Origin: Trichobilharzia regenti | Taxonomy: Eukaryota > Platyhelminthes > Trematoda > Strigeidida > Schistosomatidae | NCBI GenBank assembly: GCA_944472135.2 | Contig: OX235263.1 | Coordinates: 85,344,721 to 85,408,720 of the forward strand | Reading direction: 5' to 3' | Length of the DNA: 64,000 nt | Shown: in pieces, positions 11,481 to 22,439 of the stretch | Numbering within the stretch: the first letter of the stretch is position 1 | How the letters are laid out: each line of letters begins with the position of its first letter | Position numbers and translations under genes: made by a program | The notes under the pieces: model-generated | The model's input: the letters and a program-made list of their open reading frames with translations, nothing else | Databases searched by the model: none | Told to the model about the DNA's origin: nothing

Positions 11481-11483
11481 TTG

Positions 11484-11680
11484 CATGACCTATCTTAATA
11501 TGATTGGTCATTAGTATGTACTTTTGTTTTTATTTAACTGAGTAAATTTCATGAACTTTATTTTATCATTGTTAACCATGTTAGTTGTAAAGCGGTTGTA
11601 AAGAAACTACGAAATGATATCATCTCGCGAAATTTGTCTTCTTAATGCCTTGTTCAAACTTTATTTATTTGAATTTAAAT
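11484..11680 (+). mobile_element. PLE-I 3' untranslated end
   Basis: Matches the segment that follows the GIY-YIG frame in other copies (28395-28580, 36415-36850, 50060-50220): GACCTAT...ATGATTGGTC, ACTGAGTAA, then a conserved AGAAACTACGAAATG and CGCGAAATTTGTCTTC end. No coding part is attached. Confidence 0.65.
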
Positions 11681-12039
11681 AACATTTCACTGAGGTTAAC
11701 ATGAATAAGTTTGCCTTACAACGTGGTAAGCCCTATGACATTAGTGGTATTTATGCCATTTTCTGTAAAATGACGTAATTTATGAATTAAGTCCCTGTAC
11801 ATTTAAATGTTTATCAATTGGATATTTAGTAATCTCTTAAAATTGTTGAATTTGTCTTCTCAAATGGATGCAGAGTGTAATTCTTGGGTTATTTCACAAG
11901 TTCATTGTTGGAGGGTGGAAAATATATCTTTAGTAACTTCTGGTTGAATTATATCTACAAATAAAACGCGATTTTGCCGAAGTGTTGATGTTTGCGACAG
12001 GAACGAAAATATTTAGTAGTAGTAGTAGTCGTAGTTGGG

Positions 12040-12115
12040 GTCGGTATTAAGAAGCCTAATTTGTGCGTCCAAAAGAAACTAGTTCAGACATTATCGTTAC
12101 CTTGGCCATCTAGGT
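12040..12115 (+). pseudogene. PLE copy E: last codons of the endonuclease
   Basis: The plus frame reads KKPNLCVQKKLVQTLSLPWP, the terminal signature of the PLE protein. It is preceded by (AGT)n and unrelated sequence, so only the extreme C-terminus survives. Confidence 0.7.
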
Positions 12116-12171
12116 TTGAATTATCCTCAATTTTTGTGGAATTTTTCCCATTTTAGTTGATATTCTATATT

Positions 12172-12226
12172 GCCCGGCTAGCTCAGTCAATAGAGCATGA
12201 GACTCTTAATCTCAGGGTCGTCGGTT
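12172..12226 (+). tRNA. Truncated tRNA-Lys(CTT)-like sequence
   Basis: The first about 55 nt match a eukaryotic tRNA-Lys: 5' GCCCGGC acceptor strand, D arm TAGCTCAGTCAATAGAGC, and an anticodon arm with loop CTCTTAA (anticodon CTT). It stops inside the T arm at GGTCGTCGGTT, where SINE-1 begins. The T loop and 3' acceptor strand are absent on either side of the SINE, so no functional tRNA can form. It may be a tRNA pseudogene or a chimeric SINE head. Confidence 0.75.
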
Positions 12227-12227
12227 A

Positions 12228-12430
12228 TGCGTCGGTGGCACAGTGGTTAGGACTCTCGCCGACCATGAACATGGTCCGAGGTTCGATCCCCTGCCGACCC
12301 ACACCTGATATCTATGGTCGGCCTCCAAAATTTGGGCTACCGATATCACATGCTGAAAACTCCATACTTGTACCAAAAATACAGGGTGGAATCAAGCTGT
12401 AATCAAAAATATAAAAAAATAAAAATAAAA
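12228..12430 (+). mobile_element. tRNA-headed SINE, family SINE-1
   Basis: Head TGCGTCGGTGGCACAGTGG (A box) and GAGGTTCGATCCCC (B box), body with CCTGATATC and TACCAAAAATACAG, and an A-rich tail with AAATAA units at 12405-12430. It directly abuts the tRNA-Lys fragment on the left and CR1-like 3' sequence on the right. Confidence 0.85.
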
Positions 12431-13290
12431 AATGGTACTGTAAGGGTGGAAGAAATGGTTTATTTAGTAGTGAAAAGAGGGTTAGTTAGTTCATGCCTGG
12501 CACTATTTTCATCACATAAAGTACGGGCTACGTACAGTATAGTGGAATTTTTATACTTAGACGTACGTGCGTAAAGTCTTCTGAAGAGACTTCTTGTTTT
12601 ACCTGAGGAGACACAAGAATGGAGCTGCGGATAGAGTAGGTGCTCACAGTCTGACAAAATTCCTTTAGCAAATTTGTTGCATGAAATCAAGTGCTTATCA
12701 GTGACACTGTCAACGATATGGCCCAGTTGGATACCATTCGCCCTACTGACAGTTTTCAGAGTTCTACGAAGTATGACACCCAGGAAAGAATAAGGGTGAA
12801 CAGTTGGGAAGAATAGGTATAATACACAAGTTGACAAACTGTAAGAGGAGGTGTTGGTTAAGTTATGCCTGAATGCCTTAACTTCTTAATGTAAAAAGTC
12901 AGACGAAATATTCTTTTACGAATCGCTAAGACATGGGAAGATCAGGATAGGTCAGAAGGAAGAATTAGTCCAAGATGCTTAACTTCAGACTTGATTTCTA
13001 TATCACTATCATCAATTTTGCAAGGGTCATAGGAACCAACAGCTTAATTTAACTTTCGTTTGCATCGGAAACTGAAATTAACAGTCTGACATTTGGAAGA
13101 ATTTAGTTTAAGGCCGTTACATGAAGACCATTTGCTAATTCCTGATAGAAAGCTGTTCATCTTAGCACAGCCAAGCTGGGAGTTAACAGATGTTGAAATA
13201 GTTAGATCATCGGTATACTTAACAAAGTTCATTTCATCAGATGTTACTTCCTCATTCTGAATAGGAACAAGTGCTTTTCTTTAAAGGAGG
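12431..13290 (-). pseudogene. CR1-like non-LTR reverse transcriptase fragment
   Basis: Minus frame 13232-13044 reads FVKYTDDLTIS, a YADD-type RT motif C with Y-T-D-D, then GISKWSSCNGLKLNSSKCQ, typical of the RT thumb of CR1/Jockey-type elements. A second frame (12837-12460) gives the C-terminal end (ANGIQLGHIVDS, LFRRLYARTSKYKNS). The two are out of frame and separated by stops. No endonuclease domain is visible. The lineage is distinct from the RTE and PLE copies; the CR1 assignment rests on motif style only. Confidence 0.65.
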
Positions 13291-14199
13291 TTTAAAGAAG
13301 GTTTTAAAGAAGATTTCATCACACACTGACGAGTATTAGATTTGTTTTCACACTTGTGTGTCTTCTATTCAAACATACAGCCTCAGCCTTTGAGCCTGGT
13401 AGATCTGTAACGGTAGAAAATAAAAGGACGTGGTAACGGAATGTTTATTTGGAATTCGATATAGGCATATAGAGAAATTATGTACACCTTATCTGAAAAT
13501 CCTCATAATTTGCACAGATCTTCCATGCTGTGCTATTTCTGACCGTCATTACCGTGTTTCTTTCTCGACTTTTCACGTCTCCCATGTCTTGCCATAATAC
13601 TAGTCCATTGGCATTCTTTGACGTCAAATCTATCGCTCAGCTATTTGATATTTTTGTGCCGATAAACATCTCTTTATATATAAATATGTACTACTGGTAA
13701 ATCTTATCAGTAGCACATACCACAGTCGTCACCCCACACAATAGTTTCGAACAGAGCCGTTCTGCCCCTTCTTGGTTCTACCCGTCCTAGTTCCCTTATC
13801 TCACTGAGTCCATTTCTGCAGTCGGCCGATGTTACTCGCTTCTCTTTATTTCCTGATGGTATAAACAGGGCCACGTCTAACGGTGACAGTGTATGGCCCT
13901 TCTCATTTCCTAAGGACCCACATCTAACGGCGTTCTTTTTTCTATAAACTTTACATGATAACCGACCTCAAATGATATATATTTCAAATTTTATCTCTGT
14001 TCTGATTTCATGGCGTCTTTCTTCTATTTACGATTCAAATTCCTGACGGCTTCTTTCCGTTCCGTTCGCAGCCTCATTATATTCCTCTCTTCGTGGATGG
14101 GCCAAATTGTACTGCGTATTGGTAGTTTTGGTTTCTTCCAATACATCAACTGAAGTGGTAACTTCTCTGTTGTTTTTTTCAGAGTTGACGCATAGTGTT
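13290..14199. other. No recognised feature
   Basis: No convincing gene. Two CCACRTCTAACGG motifs at about 13871 and 13919 are a short local repeat. Open frames are short. Confidence 0.5.
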
Positions 14200-14693
14200 T
14201 GTTATGTACTCGTCGCCAAATTATTGCTATGTACTGGTCGAGAATTTAATAGTCCTGACGCAAGAAGGCGGAAATCAGGAGACCACTAGGGTTGCGATGA
14301 TACTTCTATTTTCCAAACACAAGGAGAATGCAAAAGTGGTATCACACCAAAGTGTCACACAAGATTGTGTGAGCGAAATATATATGAATGTCCAGACAAG
14401 TGTGTGAACAAATCAATAGACAGTCTTAACATGATTGGCTAATTATAATGGAGTGTCGATCCATATATACATAGCAAAATATAGCAGACATGTCAACAAA
14501 TACACATATCATATGGATATATGTCACCAAGCAACGGACTGTCAACAAACACTCATATTATATATAATATAAGGGGAATATACATTGTTAAAGGAGACAG
14601 GTTCATCAAAGTGAAATGGTCACAGACTAAGAGAGCAACAGAAAGAGAGATCACCATACACACACACATATGTATATATGTGGATACGTATCA
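14200..14693 (+). mobile_element. Solo LTR, family LTR-A
   Basis: TGTTATGTA start and TACGTATCA end, with perfect 5-bp duplications GTGTT at 14195-14199 and 14694-14698. Nearly identical to 6153-6642 apart from the microsatellite near the 3' end. No internal region is present. Confidence 0.9.
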
Positions 14694-14699
14694 GTGTTC

Positions 14700-15650
14700 T
14701 AGTGGAATCAGTGGAAGTTCTGTCTCTCAGTTACTTGTCTTCGAGGCCAGCTACTGCTTCAGTGTAAGGTTATTTCTCTCTGTCAGATCATTTGTCTGTG
14801 GATGATAAGGCGTTATTCTGGCCTTCTTAATCTACAGCCGTTGCAAACAGGAAGTGAACTGTTCACTTTCAAACTAGGGACCTTGACCTGGCAATATCGT
14901 CTCTTGTACACAGTGGTATGCAACGATGTGTCAGAATACTTCTTCAGTCACAATTCTCGCGCTGTGGTGGTATAGTGTTGTTTTCATGGAGTGAGGCTGC
15001 TAGCCTCACGCCCCTCAACCTCTTCTGTTTTCTGGGTCCACCATTACCCGGTAAACTAGGACATATTTAGGAGTGTGTTGGCTGAGAAGTGAACCCAGCT
15101 TACGTATATGGTCGTCTAGCGTTCTACCCCTGAAGTACTGATGCTCCTCAGTTCCAAAATCATTGAAAACCAAGATGCCAGTGGTTAGCTATCTCTTCAT
15201 AGTTTGAGAGTGCTTAGCAGTTTACACACATGATCACATTCCCAGGATCAAATCCTTAACCTTGTGAGGTTCAGATTAATGGATGTGTATCACTCGACAA
15301 TTTCCAGTTTTAGTCAGCGAAGAGCACCTAAAAAGTTATAGGTTAACAATGAATATTCTCTGCATAGCTTCTAATTTCAAATTGAAGAGTTATGCATTGT
15401 TGTTTTCAAAAGATCATGGAAATGTCTACAAGGGTTATCTGTTAACATCGCTTGGTAACAAAACATCTAAAATTACAAATCAGTAAGGGAAAAATGGATA
15501 TGTTGAGAAACTTGGTCAAGTAGTCTATAGGTAATATAAATCAAATATTAAGTGATGAATAGTGCTCAGAAGGAATTATCATTAAAACTGTAAACATTTG
15601 GAAAAGGAATATTACTTATAAGATTTTGAGATTAAGAATATATATAGAGC
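14700..15650. other. Mostly unassigned; weak SINE-2-like trace
   Basis: Around 14975-15110 the order GCTAGCCTCACG...CAACCTC...GTGTTGGCTGAG resembles the minus strand of the SINE-2 body (compare 46490-46570), but the tRNA head is not clear. The rest shows nothing I can name. Confidence 0.35.
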
Positions 15651-15655
15651 ATAGT

Positions 15656-15875
15656 GCGTCGGTGGCACAGAGGTTAAGACACTCGCCGACCATGCACATG
15701 GTCCGCGGTTTGATCCCCGACCGAAGCCGCACTCTTTTACCTCGCTAAGCCAGTATTAAGACTGGTAAAGAGGTAAGGTAGGCATTCCGTAAAATTAAAC
15801 CTTGCTACAGAAACTTCAAGCCTCTAACTTGAAGCCCTATGCTCCACTGGGAAGGCGAAGGAATAAATAAGTAAA
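15656..15875 (+). mobile_element. tRNA-headed SINE, family SINE-2
   Basis: Head GTGCGTCGGTGGCACAG with B-box GGTTTGATCCCC, then CCTCGCTAAGCCAG, ACAGAAACTTCAAGCC and CTTGAAGCCCTATG, ending in an (AATA)-type tail near 15865. Same family as 29286-29520 and 47959-48193. Confidence 0.8.
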
Positions 15876-15879
15876 GCAT

Positions 15880-18110
15880 ATTTTATGGCTGTGAGTTTCA
15901 AAATAAAGAAGGAAAAGACCAAATGAGAACGGGTTACGTAACGAATCACTGTATAAGGCCACAGTGGTAAAAGGGAGTGAACAAACCACTTTTGTGTACA
16001 CATTTCATGAGTTTTTTTGTATATAAGGAGACTTTGGGCTTTTGGACCGATGTGATTGGAAACCTTACAAACGACCTGGAGCTTTTTTTACTAACAAACT
16101 TCTAAGGATTTGCTATTGATGCAGAAATATGCATAAGAACAAGGTGTCCAGGAATTGACCCAGTGATTCGTCTAATTTCTTCTTCCTCTAACCATAACTG
16201 GAAATATTCTTGTAATACATTGATTTTTCAACGGCCTCATCGGTTACCAGACAAGATTTGAATACAATCCATCATCTTATGATTATTCTAAATGGTAAAA
16301 TCGCATGACCTTGACCACAGATTCCTCAGTTTACGTTTCGAGTGAAATATACAATCTCAAGCTTTTTTCCAGCAGAGGTGATAGTTTTTTTCTACGAGGC
16401 ACGGTTGTAAGTCTCACACACACACACCTTCCCTCTTTTCTGCCCTCAGCGTCGCCAAGTAAACTAGGCGGCGTTTAACGGTGTGTTGACATGTGTGGTT
16501 GTCGAACATTGTGTCATAATATCACCGGCGCTTTAAATTAACAAACAGCTTGATAATTTAAACCACTGTATTCCTCCTTACCTGACTGGAATCACCAGGA
16601 GAATCGTATGTCGTAGATTCTGCTGACTGACACCGTTCTAAACTGGCGTTTTTCTTTTCTAAATTATCAGTGCGTGATATTCATAAAAGGTTGCAGTAAA
16701 ACTTAAAAAGTTTTGATGATTTGAGCTAGAAATCATAATGTTTGTTATTACTATACTATGGATTTTGAATTCCCATTCTTTACAGGATACTGCTTGTTAT
16801 CATATCAGCATTCAAAGTATGTTATTTTTACAAGTCAAGTGATGAAGTAATTTAAGCACTGAGTCAGCGGAGGGTGGGAGTAATTTCATGGTGTTTTACT
16901 TATAATTTTATCCAGATATTTGTTTACACTGAAGAGAAAAAATTTTGGCGGTAAATTTAAACAGGGTAAGAGCACGGTGTATTTGTGCATAGTGTAACAA
17001 CTGCCAAAACGGCTAGTCCAGCTGTTCAAAATATCGATAGAACATCTTTTCAGAGATGTTTGGAATGTTTTCAGTGTACATTTTCCTTTCATTTCCTGTA
17101 ACTTGAAAGGATAGAAGACAGGCGGTCAATTACGACATGAACATACTCAGGTAGTTGATCTTATGTGATTTTGTATTGTTCTGAAAGGAATGCTGTTATC
17201 CTATCAGATATTACATGTAGTTGCTTTAGGACTGTTTTATCAACTCATTTTTCACATGGCTGAACTATCTCTTTTGGTGTCTGCCGTACAATGCGCGATA
17301 ATACCTTGCGCCTACCTGATTTAAATTTACCACCAAAAATTTCTCCCTCTCAATTTAAACAAATATTAGAGATGGAAGCGAAATAACAACAAATCAAAAC
17401 TTATTATCATTGAATATTTAAATAAATAAAATAATTATAATGACCTATCCATGTAATTATTTTAATTCATTTTAGTGATGATTAATCAATCAGTCAATCA
17501 ATCCATCCATCAATCAAGTGAAATAATTTAAAATTATTGATCGATTAGTTGGTTAGTTGACTGACTGATTGATTGATTAGGATATAATTAATAATCTGAT
17601 TTATTTATTTCTTGCTTAGGATACACCACCTTACTTGATTAACGAATAAGGATAGATAAGTAGGGTGAAACAAAAATGACAAGGAATAGAATTCGAGGTG
17701 GCCAATTAGTACTAATGAATTACAAAATAAGTAATATATTATTAGAAGGCAAAAAAGCATAAACTGTTCCAAACAAGTCGATATTAATTACGTTGATGAG
17801 AATCAAAATGTTGGGGTGATTGGTATACAAATAAGAGAATTCCCATCCACCTCCACAAGTACATATTTAATTTATCTAATCATCTGAAATGTTCCCCTTT
17901 TTTGGTTAATGAATACAAGGAAGAGATGAAAATCGTCCACATAATTTCAAGAATTAGGAGTTAGTCAAGAAAGGAAACGATTTATGATAACCGGAATTTT
18001 ATGATTTTTAGTATGTACTCTCCTGGTAGTTTCTGCATTGGATTGTTCTGATATGAATTTGGTTTATTATCTGAGGTTAACCATTGGTTTCAGTCGAATG
18101 ATCCTAAACT
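15880..18110. other. Long interval without a supported gene
   Basis: No gene is supported. Features visible: a probable inverted repeat pair (16895-16975 against 17290-17375, core TTTAAATTTACCRCCAAAA) and an AATC-type simple repeat with its complement (17470-17580). The open frame on the minus strand at 17092-16886 coincides with one arm and has no recognisable domain. Confidence 0.5.
17470..17580. repeat. (AATC)n / (GATT)n simple-repeat palindrome
   Basis: ATCAATCAGTCAATCAATC at 17484-17520 is followed by its complement-type run at 17540-17580, giving a hairpin-capable simple repeat. Confidence 0.75.
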
Positions 18111-18119
18111 AAACTTTAT

Positions 18120-19060
18120 AGTCTGTCAGGATGATTGCGATTTAAATTGTATCGTACAGCAGTTTAATAACCGCCATCCTTCAATTAAATTCACAACTGA
18201 AATTGAGAATGAATCAAAGATTCCATTCCTGGATGTTGAATTGACAAGAAGAGATGACGGAACTCTCAAAAGATCTATCCATAGGAAGCCAACATGAATG
18301 GCCAACTGACAAACTTCTACAGTCGGATACCTATCAGCCGTAAAAGAGCTCTCATCATCTCGCTAGCCCACCGTACCAGAAGAATTTGTAGCGATGACTG
18401 TTTAAAAGAAGAGCTCCTATTTCTCAAAAGCATCCTGGTTCAAAATGGATACCCACCACGTTTCGTGAGGAAGAATATGAAACGATGGTCAAAAAGATAA
18501 GAATACTCTTTAATGCCAAAGAAAGCACTTTATTTGGATCTGGAATTCAGGGAAGACCTAGCAGCAAATATCCTTAAAAAGAGAATCTCCGATTCCCTGA
18601 AGAAGACTTATCCGGCAGCAACTCCAAGAGTTATATTCTCTAGCCGCCCACTACTTCGGAGTAACTGGAAGGATAGACTTCCGCATACGACCACTTCAAT
18701 GTGCGTGTATCAGTTAACCTGCTCTTGCGGAGCTAGGTACATAGGTCGTTCTATGCGGGTCTTATCAAAACGTGTTAGAGAACATCATCCATCATGGCTG
18801 CAAAGAGGAGACACTACTTCAATCAGAATCGCAGTAACTGAATACATCGTCAATACCTGTCACAGAATCTCAACTGACTCATCATTCAGAGTCATTTACA
18901 AAGTAAACAAAAATCTACCAAAGGCAGTGTGTTTCCGACTTCTTTTGTACTGCGGAAGCTCTCGCCATATGCATCGAAAAGCCGGAGCTATGTGTTCAAA
19001 AGAAACTAGTCCAGCCTTTACAACTACCATGGACCTAGTTCGGTATGTTCCCTTATCCTT
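18120..19060 (+). pseudogene. PLE copy G: RT C-terminus plus GIY-YIG
   Basis: Joined plus frames give RT motif-D-like HPSIKFTTEIENESKIPFLD, then RKPT, the thumb block and PPRFVRKN (to 18490). The frame 18513-19091 holds the linker (KKRISDSLKKTYPAA) and GIY-YIG (CVYQLTCSCG, ARYIGRSMR, HHPSWLQRG). The C-terminus shifts frame near 18945, so the LCVQKK signature appears only as a broken trace. Stops occur at 18298 and 18500. The YVDD catalytic part is missing, so it is a 5'-truncated dead copy. 19060-19720 is AT-rich 3' untranslated sequence with repeated TCAAGTTGAAAAT motifs. Confidence 0.85.
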
Positions 19061-19997
19061 CAGTTTTTTGTTTTGTTATCTGTGTGTGTAATCTCTCTTT
19101 GCCTTCATTCAATTCATCCTATTTTTTCAGTTATAAAATCAGTTATTTTAAGTTTGTTTCCATGCTCCTCCTGGTCACACTTGTACTCCGTTTAGAATAA
19201 CCACTTTACAATTATATTCTAACCCTGTGTAATTTTTGTTTCTATGCCTCTTGTAATCGATATTCACACCTTCTAAGTTACATTTCAAGTTGAAAATTTT
19301 GATTTCAATTTGTTTCCATGCTCATTTTGTTCACACCTGTAATTCGTTCTATCCCTGCGTCTCTAAGCCTCTTGTAATTCATATCAAGTTGAAAACAATT
19401 ATCACCTTTCATTCGCCTTTAAAATTATTTCTCCAGTTATCAAATATTAATTTTGCATACATTGTAACTGTTTTCTAATCCTATGCAGTCTTGTCTCTAA
19501 GCCCCTTGTAATCTATATTCGTCCCTTCAAACTTTCATATCAAGTTGAAAATTATTATCTCCTGCGTTACTATGTGGAATTAAAGAAATAAATAATAATT
19601 GTATCCATGTAAACTAGTCTATGTAAATGCAATTGTACAGCTGCTTTTGAGAATGAAATCGCTGAAAAGATCAACATCTTTGCTGAACTTCTTGTCCTTT
19701 TCAATTTTAACTAAATCCATCTAAATGTCATACTGCCGCTTTTAGTTTCAGACGTGAATAAGACTTGAGTGGATTGATTCATCCCCATGTGTTTTGTAAT
19801 GTCGACGACACTGTGATAGGCAGTAAATTGAATGTCTGACATACTGCTGCTTTCTAAAAACGTTTTTACAAACTTGACTGATAGAATTCAATCTACACCA
19901 AAGAAAGGACTAGCCAGACATATTACACTAATTACTAACTAATGTCCAGTCACAAAAATATCCAATGCAGTCCTGCAGGAGGTCAATCACAAACCCG

Positions 19998-20100
19998 AAT
20001 AGCTCAGTGTGGTAACGTCATCTCTGGCTGCAGGCAGAACTCTGTGACGTGGGTTCAAATCTCAGAAGGGAAATAAGTTCCTTCAAGGTTGTAGATACGC
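19998..20100 (+). mobile_element. tRNA-like SINE head (family SINE-3)
   Basis: An A-box-like TAGCTCAGTGTGGTAAC and B-box-like GGGTTCAAATC are spaced about 45 bp apart, as in tRNA. An AAGG/TTCC body follows and runs into SINE-4 at about 20135. Boundaries are not defined by duplications. Confidence 0.5.
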
Positions 20101-20134
20101 CTTGCTGACTGATTGGCGAGTTTTCCATAGTTTG

Positions 20135-20610
20135 GTTTGTGAGGGTTAGTCTTATTTTTACGAGTTGATCATGGATTGACATCAGTTAGAGAAGCACTAA
20201 AAAGCCACCAGAGATTAATGCCAGATAGCTGTTTCATCAACCTAGTTTGAGACTCTTCACAGTACGCAACCACACTGCGGGGTTCGAACCCAGCACCTTC
20301 TGGTTACAAGCCTAACGAGCTAGCTCGTAGACCATCCACCTACTGGGACACGATCCAATGACCAGTTCATGAATTCCAACTTCTGCCAATTCATGACATA
20401 GTACGACCACTTCTCAGTGTCTTCTTCGATGAGCTACTGTCTCACCTTCGACCCACTGCACCCTACTGGTCACAGCTTCCCGCCAGAATCCTAGGTAACT
20501 AATTACCTATTTGAATAGGGCCAGTCGCTAGTGAGCATCAGGTCAATTTTCAAGTATTGGTTTTGTAGGGATGTCTTTGTTTGACTGGATGGAGGATTTC
20601 ATTCTATATG
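20135..20610 (-). mobile_element. SINE-4, left arm of nested palindrome
   Basis: On the minus strand the head runs from 20345 (GTGTCCCAGTAGGTGGATGGT) to the B box GGGTTCGAACCCC near 20282. A degenerate hammerhead-like stem follows at about 20225-20265, then the tail. The plus-strand end (20555-20600) re-enters the beginning of a second unit, as if cut from a head-to-tail dimer. It is the reverse complement of 21328-21790 over most of its length. Confidence 0.7.
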
Positions 20611-20814
20611 TGACAGTTAACTTCTAATTATCATCAATAATATATTAATTTCCACTGTAACATTAAGAATACGATATTCAGTGAAGACAGACCCTTCTCA
20701 TTAATTTATTGTCAAGCAGTAAAATCATGTACATACATATGATATTTTAAAGACTATATTCCCTGAGGAAATTTAAACAAAGCTATCAATACTCAAGATA
20801 ATAATAATATGAAG

Positions 20815-21125
20815 TGCCGATTGGTGGATGGTGACTAGCAGTGGAATCCAGGATAACGGGCATTTCGTCCCGTGAGGGACTCGTCATCTGAATTCAGCCG
20901 CATTCCCACTGAGACTTGAAACGAGTGCCCATAGTTTCGAACGCTAAGGCGTTATCCACTAGGCTACTTAGGCCACGCGAGCCATTGCCTCTTGTGCAAT
21001 GGGTTTTATTAATTATTGAATTCAATTTCAGATTTTCCCGTCGATTGATTAGACTGAAGTGCTCTGTCCCAAATGGGATGAAACGCACATTCTGGATTCC
21101 ACTGCTAGTCACCATCCACCAAATG
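20815..21125. mobile_element. Smα-type element with two outward-facing hammerhead motifs
   Basis: A tRNA-like core on the minus strand (TAGCCTAGTGGATAACGCC with CGTTCGAAACT, 20925-20975) is flanked by two hammerhead-like ends: one on the minus strand (20822-20900) and one on the plus strand (about 21044-21121). The two ends are inverted repeats (shared GGATTCCACTGCTAGTCACC). Both carry GAAA and the CTGGATTCC stem-I strand. The minus one has AUGACGA where CUGANGA is required; the plus one has CUGAAGU. Known family: the schistosome Smα SINE carries a hammerhead ribozyme. The double-ended layout is what is seen here. Confidence 0.7.
20822..20900 (-). ncRNA. Hammerhead ribozyme motif, core altered
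   Basis: Minus strand: stem I GAATTCAG pairs with CTGGATTC (one G-U), the core reads ATGACGA instead of CTGANGA, stem II GTCCC/GGGAC is perfect, GAAA is present, and a short stem III leads to an ATC cleavage triplet. The single C3-to-A change hits a residue essential for cleavage, so activity is doubtful. Confidence 0.65.
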
Positions 21126-21327
21126 ACTTCCACCTACATGACCAGACATCGTTTAAACATCTGCAAAAGCAGCCGACACGTCAGCCTAAGACCAAGCAAT
21201 TCGGTGCAATCAATCGATAGGAAAACCTAAAATTGAATTAAATAATTAATACGAAACGCTTTTAAAATATCTGTGACTATAATCATAGTTCAGTGTCAAG
21301 TGGTGAGACGAATTATGTCATATAGAG

Positions 21328-21790
21328 AATGAAATCCTCCATCCAGTCAAACAAAGACATCCCTACAAAACCAATACTTGAAAATTGACCTGATGCTCAC
21401 TAGCGACTGGCCCTATTCAAATAGGTAATTAGTTACCTAGGATTCTGGCGGGAAGCTGTGACCAGTAGGGTGCAGTGGGTCGAAGGTGAGACAGTAGCTC
21501 ATCGAAGAAGACACTGAGAAGTGGTCGTACTATGTCATGAATTGGCAGAAGTTGGAATTCATGAACTGGTCATTGGATCGTGTCCCAGTAGGTGGATGGT
21601 CTACGAGCTAGCTCGTTAGGCTTGTAACCAGAAGGTGCTGGTGTGGTGAGAGCAGACTGCTAGCCGATTGGTTGACACTAAGCTGTCTGGCATTAATCTC
21701 TGGTGGCTTTTTAGTGGTTCTCTAACTGATATCAGCTCATAATGAAATCCTCCAACCAACCAATCAAACCAACAAACAAAATCCCTACAA
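21328..21790 (+). mobile_element. SINE-4, right arm of nested palindrome
   Basis: Reverse complement of 20135-20610. The B box is lost by a small deletion near 21640. It ends near 21790 in the same TTTGTAGGGAT-type unit boundary on the opposite strand. Confidence 0.7.
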
Positions 21791-21799
21791 AACCAATAC

Positions 21800-22076
21800 T
21801 TGAAGACATATAGAATAGTTCATAGATTGTAAAGATGTTGAAAAGGGACAAATAACTTGTAGGATTAGTGGGCAAACAAAAAATTACTTAACATGATGAC
21901 AAGTTTGATAAGATCGATTTTAAAATAATTAAAGAGGATAAGTCGAATAATATTGAGAATCATTCAAAGTGATAAACACAAAAGTGAAAACAATCCCATT
22001 CATAAAGGAAAGGTACATAGATTGAATAAACAAAACGAAAAATAAAACAAGTAAATAAATTTTTATCTGTCTACGG
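21800..22076. other. AT-rich, PLE-associated untranslated sequence
   Basis: It follows, in minus sense, the PLE frame at 22418-22077 and resembles 29600-29930 (the 3' untranslated part of PLE L). No gene. Confidence 0.45.
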
Positions 22077-22430
22077 TCAAGGTAAAAAAATAGGGACTGT
22101 ACATAGTTCTTTTGCACTTAAAGGTCTGGCTTGAATTAATGAATAGTCAAAACCATCACTGTCTTTTAGAAATTCGATATGAAGCAGCCTTAACAAATTG
22201 GTATCAGTTCGATAGATTATCTTAAAATCATGTTCGAGGTTAGTGGAATGACAGAAGTCAATTAGGCGTTTCGACAGTCTTTCTGTCTCCTTTATAAAAC
22301 TATGCTGAAGTATGCTTTCGTATGTGTCTGCTTGGAAAGTAGTCTCTGTCTCTGGCTGGTGTACCTTATTCCACAACAGCAGGTGAACATATTTATGTAA
22401 TTGATGAACAGTCAGCACTGCATCATTTTT
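22077..22430 (-). pseudogene. PLE copy H: endonuclease C-terminal remnant
   Basis: Minus frame: HDFKIIYRTDTNLLRLLHIEFL matches the FKVIYRAKSNLPKSLR region of other copies, and the end (SAKELCTVPIFLP) is a worn LCVQKKLVQP signature. YIG and catalytic residues are not visible. Confidence 0.6.
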
Positions 22431-22439
22431 GTTTAATTT

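Noticed and set aside
13690..14190. Possible LTR-retrotransposon coding debris before the solo LTR
   Set aside because: No protease, RT, RNase H or integrase motif could be found in any frame, and the LTR has perfect duplications on both sides, so it is solo.
6456..14805. Two near-identical short frames (6456-6650 and 14521-14805) as a repeated gene
   Set aside because: Both lie in solo LTRs of family LTR-A and diverge at the microsatellite; nothing suggests translation.
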